NCBI GenBank assembly: GCA_030523345.1
Contig: JAUNIR010000003.1
Location: 1-64,000 of the forward strand
Reading direction: 5' to 3'
DNA from: Lachnospiraceae bacterium
GTDB taxonomy: Bacteria; Bacillota; Clostridia; Lachnospirales; Lachnospiraceae
DNA: 64,000 bases
Shown piece after piece: positions 24,219 through 32,584 of this stretch (its first letter is position 1; the number at the start of each line of letters is the position of its first letter). Both the position numbers and the translations under genes were made by a program. The notes beneath the pieces were generated by a model. The model did no database searches, had not been told where the DNA came from, and worked only from the letters and a program-made list of their open reading frames with translations.

Positions 24219-25814
24219 TTGGCGAAGAAATACAAGCCAACGAAGTTCATGGCGAAGGATTCTTATTACGATGAAGATGCAGCCGATTATGCAGTGAGCT
24301 TCATAGAATGTTTATGCCATACAAAAGGAACATGGGCTGGTAAGAAGTTCAAGCTCCTGGAATGGCAGGAGGAAATTATAAGAGACCTGTTTGGAGTGTT
24401 AAAACCCAACGGGTACAGACAATTTAATACCGCTTATGTAGAGATACCTAAGAAGAATGGGAAGAGCGAACTTGCTGCGGCAATCGCTCTTTTACTTTGC
24501 TGTGGAGACGGTGAGCAGCGTGCAGAGATCTATGGTTGTGCTGCTGATAGAGGCCAGGCAACTATTGTATTTGATGTAGCTGCAGATATGGTGAGGATGT
24601 GCCCGGCGCTTAATAAAAGGTGCAAGATACTGACCGCATCAAAAAGAATTGTTTACACACCAACGAACAGTTTCTATCAGGTACTTTCTGCAGAAGCCTA
24701 TAGTAAGCACGGTTTCAATATTCACGGAGTTGTGTTTGATGAGCTGCATACCCAGCCAAACAGAAAATTATTTGATGTTATGACAAAGGGTTCTGGTGAT
24801 GCCAGAATGCAGCCGCTGTATTTCCTGATTACAACTGCAGGAACAGATACCAACTCTATTTGTTATGAAACACATACAAAGGCGCTGGATATTATCGAAG
24901 GAAGAAAAGTGGATCCAACTTTTTATCCGGTTATTTATGGAGCCGGTACCGAGGAAGATTGGACGGATCCTAAAGTTTGGAAGAAAGCAAATCCATCACT
25001 TGGAGAGACCATTGGAATGGATAAGGTTAAGGCAGCATGTGATTCCGCAAGACAAAATCCTGGAGAGGAGAACTCGTTCAGGCAACTTCGTCTTAATCAG
25101 TGGGTGAAGCAGGCGGTCAGATGGATGCCTATGGAAAAATGGGATGCTTGTGCTTTTCCTGTTAATCCAGAGGATTTAGAAGGCAGGGTTTGTTATGGAG
25201 GACTTGACCTTTCAAGTACGACGGACCTTACATCATTTTGTTTGGTGTTCCCGCCAGAGGAAGAAGAGGAACCATATTATATTTTGCCATACTTCTGGGT
25301 GCCAGAAGATACACTGGACCTTCGTGTAAAACGAGATCATGTTCCTTATGACATTTGGGAGCGCCAGGGTTATATCCAGACCACAGAAGGAAATGTTGTT
25401 CACTACGGATATATTGAAAAATTCATAGAGCACCTGGGTGAGCTTTATAACATCAGAGAGATTGCTTTCGATAGATGGGGCGCTGTGCAGATGGTTCAGA
25501 ACTTGGAGAACATGGGATTTACAGTTGTTCCTATGGGACAGGGATTTGCTTCAATGTCACCTCCAACAAAGGAACTTATGAAGCTAACACTGGAAAAGAA
25601 GCTGGCTCACGGAGGACATCCGGTTCTTCGCTGGAATATGGATAACATTTATATTCGTACTGATCCAGCCGGAAATATAAAAGCTGATAAAGCAAAATCT
25701 ACTGAAAAGATAGATGGTGCGATTGCTTGCATCATGGCTTTGGATAGAGCAATCAGATGCGGCAATGATACAAGCGAGAGTGTATATGATTCGAGAGGGT
25801 TGTTGGTGTTTTGA
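24219..25814 (+). CDS. terL: Terminase large subunit, HK97-like
   Basis: A 531-residue packaging ATPase-nuclease. Walker A variant PKKNGKS at 77-83, Walker B VVFDE with Asp174-Glu175, and the RNase H-like nuclease Asp in YGGLDLSSTTDLTSF with later acidic residues (FDRWGA, DGAIA). It starts at TTG 24219: AGAGGTGA lies 6 bases upstream, and no ATG is near. It overlaps a very small frame by one base (TGATG). The length is typical of phage Terminase_1 proteins. Confidence 0.95.
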   Translation: MAKKYKPTKFMAKDSYYDEDAADYAVSFIECLCHTKGTWAGKKFKLLEWQEEIIRDLFGVLKPNGYRQFNTAYVEIPKKNGKSELAAAIALLLCCGDGEQRAEIYGCAADRGQATIVFDVAADMVRMCPALNKRCKILTASKRIVYTPTNSFYQVLSAEAYSKHGFNIHGVVFDELHTQPNRKLFDVMTKGSGDARMQPLYFLITTAGTDTNSICYETHTKALDIIEGRKVDPTFYPVIYGAGTEEDWTDPKVWKKANPSLGETIGMDKVKAACDSARQNPGEENSFRQLRLNQWVKQAVRWMPMEKWDACAFPVNPEDLEGRVCYGGLDLSSTTDLTSFCLVFPPEEEEEPYYILPYFWVPEDTLDLRVKRDHVPYDIWERQGYIQTTEGNVVHYGYIEKFIEHLGELYNIREIAFDRWGAVQMVQNLENMGFTVVPMGQGFASMSPPTKELMKLTLEKKLAHGGHPVLRWNMDNIYIRTDPAGNIKADKAKSTEKIDGAIACIMALDRAIRCGNDTSESVYDSRGLLVF

Positions 25815-25882
25815 TGATTACGTTAATTATTGGATTTTTGGTGATACGTGAAGGTATCAATCAAATGATAGAAGGGATGTGA
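25814..25882 (+). CDS. Possible 22-residue membrane peptide between terminase and portal
   Basis: ATG overlaps the terL stop (TGATG). It encodes a hydrophobic MITLIIGFLVIREG followed by a polar end, and stops 4 bases before the portal gene. It may be a coupling peptide that carries ribosomes to the portal start (GATGTGAGAAG). Supported only by position and composition. Confidence 0.35.
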   Translation: MITLIIGFLVIREGINQMIEGM

Positions 25883-25886
25883 GAAG

Positions 25887-27215
25887 ATGGGAATATTTAG
25901 TGGATTGTTTCGTGGCAGAGATGCACCTAGCAATAGAACAAGTGGTAGCTCTTATAACTTTTTTATGGGTAATTCAACATCCGGAAAAAGAGTAAATGAG
26001 CGAAGTGCAATGCAAATGACTGCGGTGTATTCATGCGTCCGTATTTTATCAGAGGCAATTGCAAGCCTGCCACTTAATGTTTACAGATACAACAAAGATG
26101 GCGGTAAAGAAAAGGCCTATGATCATCCGCTTTTTCGATTACTCCATGATGAGCCGAACCCGGAGATGACTTCTTTTATTTTCAGGGAAACGCTTATGAC
26201 GCATTTGCTTTTATGGGGTAATGCTTATGCACAGATTATCAGGAATGGAAAAGGTGAAGTGGTAGCGCTGTATCCTTTGATGCCGGATAGAATGACTGTG
26301 GATAGAGATGAAAAAGGCCAGCTTTATTACAAGTATACAAAGAGTAATGATGATGCACCTACGATGGAAGGCACGACAGTTTATTTGGATCCTTCCGATG
26401 TGTTGCATGTTCCAGGACTTGGCTTTGATGGCTTAGTTGGTTATTCACCAATTGCTATGGCCAAGAATGCGATAGGACTTGCAATTGCAGCAGAGGAGTA
26501 TGGTTCAAAATTCTATGCCAATGGTGCAGCGCCTTCGGGTGTGTTGGAACATCCCGGCACATTAAAAGATCCTGCCAAAGTAAGAGATAGTTGGAACGCA
26601 GCATTCGGTGGTAGTTCCAATAGTCATAAGGTTGCGGTTTTAGAAGAAGGACTTAAGTATACGCCAATTTCAATATCTCCAAATGAAGCACAATTCTTGG
26701 AGACCAGAAAATTTCAGATTAATGAGATAGCTCGAATTTTCCGAGTGCCGCCACATATGGTCGGTGATTTGGAGAAGTCGAGCTTTTCTAATATTGAGCA
26801 GCAGTCACTGGAGTTTGTGAAGTACACATTGGACCCTTGGGTAATTAGATGGGAACAGTCCTTGTATCGAGCACTTCTTTCAAATGAAGAAAAGAAGGAT
26901 TACTTCTTCAAGCTTAATGTTGAAGGCTTACTTCGAGGTGACTATGCAAGCCGCATGAACGGATATGCAACAGCCAGACAGAACGGTTGGATGAGTGCAA
27001 ATGATATCCGTCAGCTTGAGGACCTTGATAGGATCCCGGCTGAACTTGGCGGTGATTTGTATTTAGTTAATGGCAATATGCTGCCGCTAGTGGATGCTGG
27101 TGCAGCTTATGCAAATAAAGAAAAGGAGGAGACAGATTCTGATGAAGAAACAGAAGAAGTTCTGGAATTGGAAAAACCAAGCAGGAACGGACGAAGGTCA
27201 GGAAAGAGTTCTTGA
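25887..27215 (+). CDS. Portal protein, HK97 family
   Basis: A 442-residue protein. Typical blocks: SAMQMTAVYSCVRILSEAIA near the start, LPLNVYR, HPLFRLLHDEPNPEMTSF, a WGNAYAQIIRNGKGEV stretch and the NEIARIFRVPPHMVGD clip segment. It forms the dodecameric vertex through which DNA enters. The acidic Ser/Glu-rich C-terminus overlaps the protease gene by 74 bases in another frame, the usual arrangement for this family. Confidence 0.95.
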   Translation: MGIFSGLFRGRDAPSNRTSGSSYNFFMGNSTSGKRVNERSAMQMTAVYSCVRILSEAIASLPLNVYRYNKDGGKEKAYDHPLFRLLHDEPNPEMTSFIFRETLMTHLLLWGNAYAQIIRNGKGEVVALYPLMPDRMTVDRDEKGQLYYKYTKSNDDAPTMEGTTVYLDPSDVLHVPGLGFDGLVGYSPIAMAKNAIGLAIAAEEYGSKFYANGAAPSGVLEHPGTLKDPAKVRDSWNAAFGGSSNSHKVAVLEEGLKYTPISISPNEAQFLETRKFQINEIARIFRVPPHMVGDLEKSSFSNIEQQSLEFVKYTLDPWVIRWEQSLYRALLSNEEKKDYFFKLNVEGLLRGDYASRMNGYATARQNGWMSANDIRQLEDLDRIPAELGGDLYLVNGNMLPLVDAGAAYANKEKEETDSDEETEEVLELEKPSRNGRRSGKSS

Positions 27216-27942
27216 GCTATATGGAACAATCGCAGAAACATCATGGTTTGACGATGATGTGACTCCTAAGATGTTCCACGATGAGCTTTTTGCCGGAAGT
27301 GGTCCTGTAACAGTTTGGCTCAATTCCCCTGGCGGAGACTGCATTGCGGCAAGCCAGATTTACACCATGCTTATGGATTATCAGGGTGATGTGACGGTCA
27401 AGATTGATGGAATCGCTGCCAGTGCAGCCTCCGTTATTGCAATGGCAGGCACAACAGTGCTTATGGCACCTACAGCTTTAATGATGATTCATAACCCAAT
27501 GACTATGGCCTACGGAAATCACGAGGACATGGAGAAAGCAATCGAGATGCTTGATGAGGTCAAGGAAAGCATTATCAATGCCTACGAGATTAAAACAAGT
27601 ATGTCTCGTGCAAAGCTGTCACACCTTATGGATTCGGAAACTTGGATGAATGCAAATAAAGCAATCGAACTTGGTTTTGCAGATGACATTTTGGTGGATG
27701 AGAAAAAGAGTGCGGATGACATTCCTGCATATGCATTCTCGGGCAAAGAAACAGAGACAAGGCTTATGAACAAGCTGATGACTCACTTTAAGCCAAAGGA
27801 TGAGGCAGTGAAGAAAACGCCTGCACAGGCAGCAGTAATACCGGCAGAGAAACCTGCCAATGTAACTATGCCAGTTAATGAAGAAGAGACTGGCACATCA
27901 ATTGAGGAACTCGAAAAGAGACTCAGTCTAATTAAACCTTAA
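27142..27942 (+). CDS. ClpP-like head maturation protease
   Basis: A 266-residue S14 (ClpP-type) prohead protease. Nucleophile Ser94 in GIAASAAS, His117 in MMIHNPM, an oxyanion-type SPGGD motif, and a later acidic residue complete the triad. ATG 27142 fits the family's N-terminus and follows AAAAGGAGG (27121-27129) at longer than usual spacing; translation coupling from the overlapping portal frame is likely. It cleaves the capsid delta domain during head maturation. Confidence 0.92.
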   Translation: MKKQKKFWNWKNQAGTDEGQERVLELYGTIAETSWFDDDVTPKMFHDELFAGSGPVTVWLNSPGGDCIAASQIYTMLMDYQGDVTVKIDGIAASAASVIAMAGTTVLMAPTALMMIHNPMTMAYGNHEDMEKAIEMLDEVKESIINAYEIKTSMSRAKLSHLMDSETWMNANKAIELGFADDILVDEKKSADDIPAYAFSGKETETRLMNKLMTHFKPKDEAVKKTPAQAAVIPAEKPANVTMPVNEEETGTSIEELEKRLSLIKP

Positions 27943-27957
27943 GGAGGAATTTGAACA

Positions 27958-29181
27958 ATGAGTAAGATTAATGAATTACGCACACAGCGTGCAAAGGCAT
28001 GGGAGCAGACAAAGGCATTTCTTGACTCCCACAGAAACGAGAAGGGCATTCTTTCAGCAGAAGACACACAGACCTATGAGAGAATGGAGCAGGAGATTGT
28101 AGACCTCGGTCATGAAATCGAGCGTCAGGAGAGAATGGATGCAATGGAGCGTGAGATGGCAGCTCCTACAGCAACACCTATTACAGAAAAGCCTGACAAC
28201 AAGAAGAAGGACGAAAAGACAGGTCGTGCTTCTGATGCATACAAGAAGGCATTCTGGGATCAGGTTCGTGCAAAGGACGGTGTTTCATACGAGGTTCGTA
28301 ATATGCTTTCTGAAGGAACTGATTCAGAAGGTGGATACCTTGTACCAGACGAGTTTGAAAAGACTCTTATTCAGGCACTTGAAGAGGATGGTGTTGTGCG
28401 TAACCTTGCACACGTATTTACTACTTCAAACGGTCTTCACAAGATTCCTATCGTTACAACAAAGGGTGTAGCGAACTGGATTGATGAAGGTGCAGCTTAC
28501 GGAGAGAGTGATGATGTATTTGGTGCAGAGCAGATTGATGCTCACAAGGTCGGTACAATCATCAAGGTATCTGAGGAACTCTTAAATGACTCTGCATTTG
28601 ACCTTGAGGCATATTTCCAGTCAGAGTTTGCAAGACGTATCGGTAACAAGGAAGAGGAAGCATTCCTTATCGGTGATGGTAGCAAGAAGCCTACTGGTAT
28701 TCTTAATGCTACAGGTGGTGCAGATATTGGTGTAACTGCTGCAAGTGCAACAGCTATTACAGCAGATGAAATCATCGACCTTTACTACAGCCTTAAGTCA
28801 CCTTACCGTAAGAACGCTATCTGGATGCTTAATGATTCTACAGTACGTGCTATCAGAAAGCTTAAGGATGCAAACGGTCAGTACTTATGGCAGCCTGCGC
28901 TTAGAGAAGGCGAGTTCGATACTCTTATGGGTAAGAAGATCGTAACATCTGTATTTGCTCCTGAGATGGAAGCAGGTGCTAAGACAGTTATGTTCGGTGA
29001 CTTCTCTTACTACTGGATTGGTGATAGACAGGGCGTAACATTCAAGCGTCTCAATGAGAGATATGCAGATTACGGTCAGGTTGGCTTCCTTGCTTCTAAG
29101 AGAGTTGATGGTAAGCTTATCCTTCCTGAAGCTATCAAGGTTCTTCAGATGAAGGCCGGTGCAACTACAACTAAGGCGTAA
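27958..29181 (+). CDS. Major capsid protein, HK97 fold
   Basis: A 407-residue protein. Residues about 1-100 are a charged coiled-coil delta (scaffold) domain (LRTQRAKAWEQTKAF), removed by the protease. The mature shell part opens with SEGTDSEGGYLVPDEF and continues to P-domain sequences RFNERYADY-like (FKRLNERYADYGQ). Codon choice is visibly optimised (many AAG, CTT, GTT), fitting very high expression. A strong GGAGGAATTTG lies upstream, and a hairpin follows. Confidence 0.95.
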   Translation: MSKINELRTQRAKAWEQTKAFLDSHRNEKGILSAEDTQTYERMEQEIVDLGHEIERQERMDAMEREMAAPTATPITEKPDNKKKDEKTGRASDAYKKAFWDQVRAKDGVSYEVRNMLSEGTDSEGGYLVPDEFEKTLIQALEEDGVVRNLAHVFTTSNGLHKIPIVTTKGVANWIDEGAAYGESDDVFGAEQIDAHKVGTIIKVSEELLNDSAFDLEAYFQSEFARRIGNKEEEAFLIGDGSKKPTGILNATGGADIGVTAASATAITADEIIDLYYSLKSPYRKNAIWMLNDSTVRAIRKLKDANGQYLWQPALREGEFDTLMGKKIVTSVFAPEMEAGAKTVMFGDFSYYWIGDRQGVTFKRLNERYADYGQVGFLASKRVDGKLILPEAIKVLQMKAGATTTKA

Positions 29182-29194
29182 GCAATTTAGGAGT

Positions 29195-29216
29195 GGTCTT
29201 ACCTTCGGGTAGGGCC
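29195..29216 (+). terminator. UUCG-loop hairpin after the capsid gene
   Basis: GGTCTTACC-TTCG-GGTAGGGCC (9 pairs with wobbles). The following T-run is interrupted (ATTTCCGATTTT), so it may act as a partial terminator or mRNA stabiliser that keeps capsid mRNA above downstream neck mRNA. Confidence 0.6.
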
Positions 29217-29244
29217 ATTTCCGATTTTGAAGGAGGAGAGGTTA

Positions 29245-30345
29245 ATGTTACCAACAACATACAGAAAGATGGAATACATCGAGAATGCAACGCTCGGTTC
29301 CTACATTGATACAGGCCTCTTTGCTTCTTTGGATATGGTGGTTGTAGTTGATGGCTATGCTATTGAGGGAAACACAGCACTCTTTGGTTCAAGAACTGAG
29401 CCAATGAGTGCAGATTGTTTTACTTTGCAATTCTTGGGTGCGGTTAGTATGGTTTATAGATTTAACATAAATTCTGTACAGAAATCTGCACCATTATCTT
29501 TTCCAAAAGGAGAAAGGCATATCTTCGTTTTTGGAAATACAGAGTTTCGAATTGATGATTCTGTGATTGGAAAAGCAAATGCAAGAGCGCTTGAAAGTTA
29601 CTATCCAATTTATATGCTTGGTGCCATGAATAACTTAGGAGAGGCTTCTGCTTTTGGACTTACTCGTATATATTCAGCGAAGTTTTATAGAGGCGGGGTG
29701 ATAGTCGGAGACTTCATTCCGTGTATGTCAGCCGAGGGTGAAATTGGTTTTTACAATGATGTGGATGGCAGTTTTCATGGCAATGCAGGTACTGGTGAAT
29801 TAACCGGAGCTGCAGAGTCTTTCTTTATGATTGAGATTGCATCCCAGCCGAAAAAAGTATCTTACAAAAAGGGTGAGAGTATTGACCTAACCGGAATGGT
29901 TGTTGAAGCCATTTGTGAAAGTGGATATAGAGAGGCTGTTAGTGATTATGAGGTGCGAGGTTATGATTCTTCAAAACTTGGAGCACAGGTTATTACCGTA
30001 GCATACCAGGGAATGACAGATAGCTTTGCTGTTGTTGTGGAAGAAGAACCAGAACCACCGATTGTAGTTCCATTTATTACACTTGATGAAATGAAGCAGT
30101 ATTTGAGAGTTGATTTTGAAGATGATGATGCTCTTATAGATATGCTGATTAAGTCATCAGAAAAGCTATGTATGGATATAGCAAGAGTCGAGGAAAAGAC
30201 AGAATACGAGAACCTTGAAAATGCAAAAATAGCAGTAATGTATGCTGTAGCATTTCAGTATGAACATAGAGAAGATGCTGATCATCATAAGCTCACTTTG
30301 ACACTTAGAGATTTACTTTTTGGTGAAAGAAAGGCGGGATTTTAA
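29245..30345 (+). CDS. Head-tail connector with N-terminal lectin-like and Ig-like domains (fusion)
   Basis: A 366-residue fusion. Residues about 1-190 look like a concanavalin A-type lectin domain (YIDTGLF, YPIYMLGAMN, RIYSAKFYRGGVIVGDFIPC, then IGFYNDVDGSFHGNAGTG). About 195-265 is a bacterial Ig-like domain (ASQPKKVSYKKGESIDLTGM, then LGAQVITVAYQGMTDSF). From about 275 it is a gp6-like head-tail connector (FITLDEMKQYLRVDFEDDD, IDMLIKSSEKLCMDIARV). AGGAGGAGAGG lies before ATG 29245. A connector alone is normally about 100 residues, so roughly 270 residues were added. The added domains could be displayed at the neck for glycan or mucus binding. Confidence 0.82.
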   Translation: MLPTTYRKMEYIENATLGSYIDTGLFASLDMVVVVDGYAIEGNTALFGSRTEPMSADCFTLQFLGAVSMVYRFNINSVQKSAPLSFPKGERHIFVFGNTEFRIDDSVIGKANARALESYYPIYMLGAMNNLGEASAFGLTRIYSAKFYRGGVIVGDFIPCMSAEGEIGFYNDVDGSFHGNAGTGELTGAAESFFMIEIASQPKKVSYKKGESIDLTGMVVEAICESGYREAVSDYEVRGYDSSKLGAQVITVAYQGMTDSFAVVVEEEPEPPIVVPFITLDEMKQYLRVDFEDDDALIDMLIKSSEKLCMDIARVEEKTEYENLENAKIAVMYAVAFQYEHREDADHHKLTLTLRDLLFGERKAGF

Positions 30346-30677
30346 TGGAAGTAGCACTATTAAATGCTCGCATTACCTTCCAGAAAAATGAGCTTGTAAA
30401 AGATGCCATAGGTAATCATAAGAATGAGTGGAAGGATTATTATTCCTGCTATGCAACGGTCAGCGGTGAGAGTGGTTCAGAAAGAAGCATTGCAGCAAAC
30501 ACATTTTATAATGCCGATATTGCATTCACGGTTAGGTATTGCAAAGCACTAAAAAATGCTGACCCGACAAAGCTTCGGGTGGTATTTAATGATGAGCTAT
30601 ATAACATCACATTTATCGACCACATGAATTTCAAGAACAAGAGTCTGAAATTCAGATGCCAGAAAGTGAGGAGATAG
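30345..30677 (+). CDS. Phage head closure (head-tail adaptor) protein
   Basis: A 110-residue protein with the small beta-barrel pattern of the SPP1 gp16-like adaptor family: start ARITFQKNELVKDAIGNHKNEW, YYSCYATVSGES, DIAFTVRYC, FNDELYNITFIDHMNFKNK. It overlaps the connector stop by one base (TAATG). It plugs the portal/connector channel and joins the tail. Confidence 0.88.
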   Translation: MEVALLNARITFQKNELVKDAIGNHKNEWKDYYSCYATVSGESGSERSIAANTFYNADIAFTVRYCKALKNADPTKLRVVFNDELYNITFIDHMNFKNKSLKFRCQKVRR

Positions 30678-30678
30678 C

Positions 30679-31059
30679 ATGGGAAATGTGAAGATTGATA
30701 ATATGGCTAAGGAGATCATGGACGGGCTAATGTCCTATAAGGATTTAGCAACAGACGATATGAAAGCTGCTGTAAGGAAAGCAGGAAAAACAGCAAAGAA
30801 AGAGATCCAGGCGAACGCTCCAAAGAAAACGGGTGCTTATTCGAAGAGCTGGTCTGTAAAGACCACAAAAGAAACTTCTGAATCTTTGGAACTTACAGTG
30901 TACTCTCCGAAGAAGTATCAGTTAGCGCATTTGCTGGAAAAGGGCCACGCCAAAAGAGGTGGTGGCAGAACAAAAGCTATCCCACATATCGCACCTGCAG
31001 AAGAGACTGCTTGTAAGGAATTAGAAGCGGATATTAAAAGGGCGCTGGGAGGTTCATGA
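30679..31059 (+). CDS. HK97 gp10-family neck protein
   Basis: A 126-residue protein: AVRKAGKTAKKEIQANAPKKTG, SKSWSVK, YQLAHLLEKGHAKRGGG and IAPAEE are the gp10-family blocks. It starts 1 base after the adaptor gene. Neck protein acting in tail completion or head-tail joining. Confidence 0.9.
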   Translation: MGNVKIDNMAKEIMDGLMSYKDLATDDMKAAVRKAGKTAKKEIQANAPKKTGAYSKSWSVKTTKETSESLELTVYSPKKYQLAHLLEKGHAKRGGGRTKAIPHIAPAEETACKELEADIKRALGGS

Positions 31060-31376
31060 TGGAAGAATTAGTTAAGATAATTGAAGAGATGGGTATCCCT
31101 TTTGCATACGATCATTTTGCAGAGGGTGAAAGTCCTGACCCTCCGTTTATATGTTACTTGATTCCAAACGACGATAACTTTGCCGCAGATGGAATTGTGT
31201 ATTACAAGATAGACGCAGTAAGGATTGAATTATATACGGATTTTAAGGATCCGGAAACAGAGAACAAGGTAACTGCCGTGCTGGAAAGTCACGGTATTTT
31301 TTATGCCAGAACGGAAGTGTGGATAGAGGAAGAAAAGCTCTATGAAGTCACTTTCGAATTTGAAATACCAGGTTAG
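31056..31376 (+). CDS. Tail terminator/completion protein
   Basis: A 106-residue protein with ATGA coupling to the previous gene (a second ATG follows at once). FICYLIPNDDNFAADGIVYYKI and VRIELYTDFKDPETENKV resemble the small tail terminator family that follows gp10 in this gene order. It caps the tail tube at the head end. Confidence 0.8.
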   Translation: MMEELVKIIEEMGIPFAYDHFAEGESPDPPFICYLIPNDDNFAADGIVYYKIDAVRIELYTDFKDPETENKVTAVLESHGIFYARTEVWIEEEKLYEVTFEFEIPG

Positions 31377-31388
31377 GAGGAAATCGAA

Positions 31389-31979
31389 ATGGCAAATAAA
31401 AAGAATAAGGTTAAGTACAACCTTAAAAATGTACATTATGCTTTGCTGAACATTGATGAAGCAGGCAACGTATCGTATGGCACTCCTGTGGCTATTCCAG
31501 GTGCTGTATCGATTGGTCTTGATGCAAATGGTGAGCCTAGTAACTTCTATGCAGATGGTTATGCATATTACACCATCAGTAACAACATGGGTTATGAAGG
31601 CGATCTTGAAATCGCGATGGTTCCGGAGTCATTCCGTGTGGATGTTCTTAAGGAAAAGCTCGATGACAACAACGTTCTTATTGAGGATGCAAATGTGGAG
31701 ACTGCCAACTTTGCACTTATGTTTGAGTTTGATGGTGATGTAAAGAAGATCCGTCACGTGCTTTATAAGTGTGCAGCAAGTAGACCTTCTATTGAATCTG
31801 AGACAAACGAAGATGAAATCGAAGTAAAGACTGAGACACTTTCTCTTAAGGCAACACCACTTGCAAATGGATTTGTTAAGGCTAAGACCGGTGATAATAC
31901 TACCGATGAAGTTTACCAGAATTGGTACAACGAGGTGTATCTCACATCAACTACTGAAGCAGAAAGTGGGGAGTCATAA
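31389..31979 (+). CDS. Major tail protein
   Basis: A 196-residue tail tube protein of the phi13-type family: KVKYNLKNVHYALLN, PGAVSIGLDANGEPSNFYAD, YEGDLEIAMVPESFR and a long FALMFEFDGD...RHVLYKC block. Codon usage is strongly biased, as for the capsid. GGAGG precedes it. It shares one base with the chaperone start. Confidence 0.92.
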   Translation: MANKKNKVKYNLKNVHYALLNIDEAGNVSYGTPVAIPGAVSIGLDANGEPSNFYADGYAYYTISNNMGYEGDLEIAMVPESFRVDVLKEKLDDNNVLIEDANVETANFALMFEFDGDVKKIRHVLYKCAASRPSIESETNEDEIEVKTETLSLKATPLANGFVKAKTGDNTTDEVYQNWYNEVYLTSTTEAESGES

Positions 31980-32356
31980 TGAGTATTGTAAGAAATGTTG
32001 AGATCGATGGAAAGCAGGTGCCATTTAAGGCATCTGCAGCAATTCCTCGTATCTATAGAGTAAAGTTTAACAGGGATATTTATAAAGACCTTCGTTCCTT
32101 AGAGAAGGCAGTCGGTGAAGGCGATGAGGATAATTCAAACCTTGATTTATTCTCGCTTGAGATGTTTGAGAACATTGCTTATGTTATGGCAAAGCATGCG
32201 GATCCGAACATTCCAAACTCACCGGAGGAGTGGCTTGATGAGTTTAATACTTTTTCTATTTATCAGGTATTACCTTCTATCATTGAGCTTTGGGGACTTA
32301 ATGTTCAGACGGACATTCAGTCTAAAAAAAACTTCGCCCAACTGACAGAGAAATGA
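31979..32356 (+). CDS. Tail assembly chaperone, unshifted (gpG-like) form
   Basis: A 125-residue protein located between major tail protein and tape measure, as for lambda G. It begins MSIVRNVEIDGKQVPFKASA and carries helical RIYRVKFNRDIYKDL and YQVLPSIIELWGLN segments. Most ribosomes end here at 32356. The run of eight A before the stop (32324-32331) is the frameshift site that makes the longer form. Confidence 0.9.
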   Translation: MSIVRNVEIDGKQVPFKASAAIPRIYRVKFNRDIYKDLRSLEKAVGEGDEDNSNLDLFSLEMFENIAYVMAKHADPNIPNSPEEWLDEFNTFSIYQVLPSIIELWGLNVQTDIQSKKNFAQLTEK

Positions 32357-32520
32357 CAACACCATTATTCCTACTCCGCTGCGTGCAGCTTGGCATAAGC
32401 ATTCATGATTTGGACCTGCTTACTATTGGTCTTGTAAATGACATGTATGCGGAGAACGGGAATGATGATTATAAGGGCTATAAGGAATTAGCAACACAGG
32501 CAGATTTTGATAAGTTTTAG
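31979..32520 (+). CDS. Tail assembly chaperone, -1 frameshift fusion (gpGT-like) form
   Basis: Slippery heptamer A-AAA-AAC at 32326-32332 lies in the correct zero frame. After a -1 slip, reading continues from base 32332 as LRPTDREMTTPLFLLRC and ends at TAG 32520 (join 31979-32332, 32332-32520; 180 residues). The downstream piece RE-MTTPLFLLR...LDLLTIGLVNDMY is the T-part conserved in phages of this type. Both forms chaperone the tape measure protein during tail assembly. Confidence 0.9.
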
Positions 32521-32526
32521 TAGTTA

Positions 32527-32555
32527 AGCATCGGCAGAAATGTCGGTGCTTTATT
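32527..32555 (+). terminator. Hairpin before the tape measure gene
   Basis: AGCATCGGCA-GAAA-TGTCGGTGCT (10 pairs, wobbles included) followed by TTATTT. It would reduce read-through into the tape measure gene, setting the tail-protein ratio. A similar hairpin lies after the fibre gene. Confidence 0.65.
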
Positions 32556-32584
32556 TGTGATTATTTTAGAGAGGAGGAAGACCG

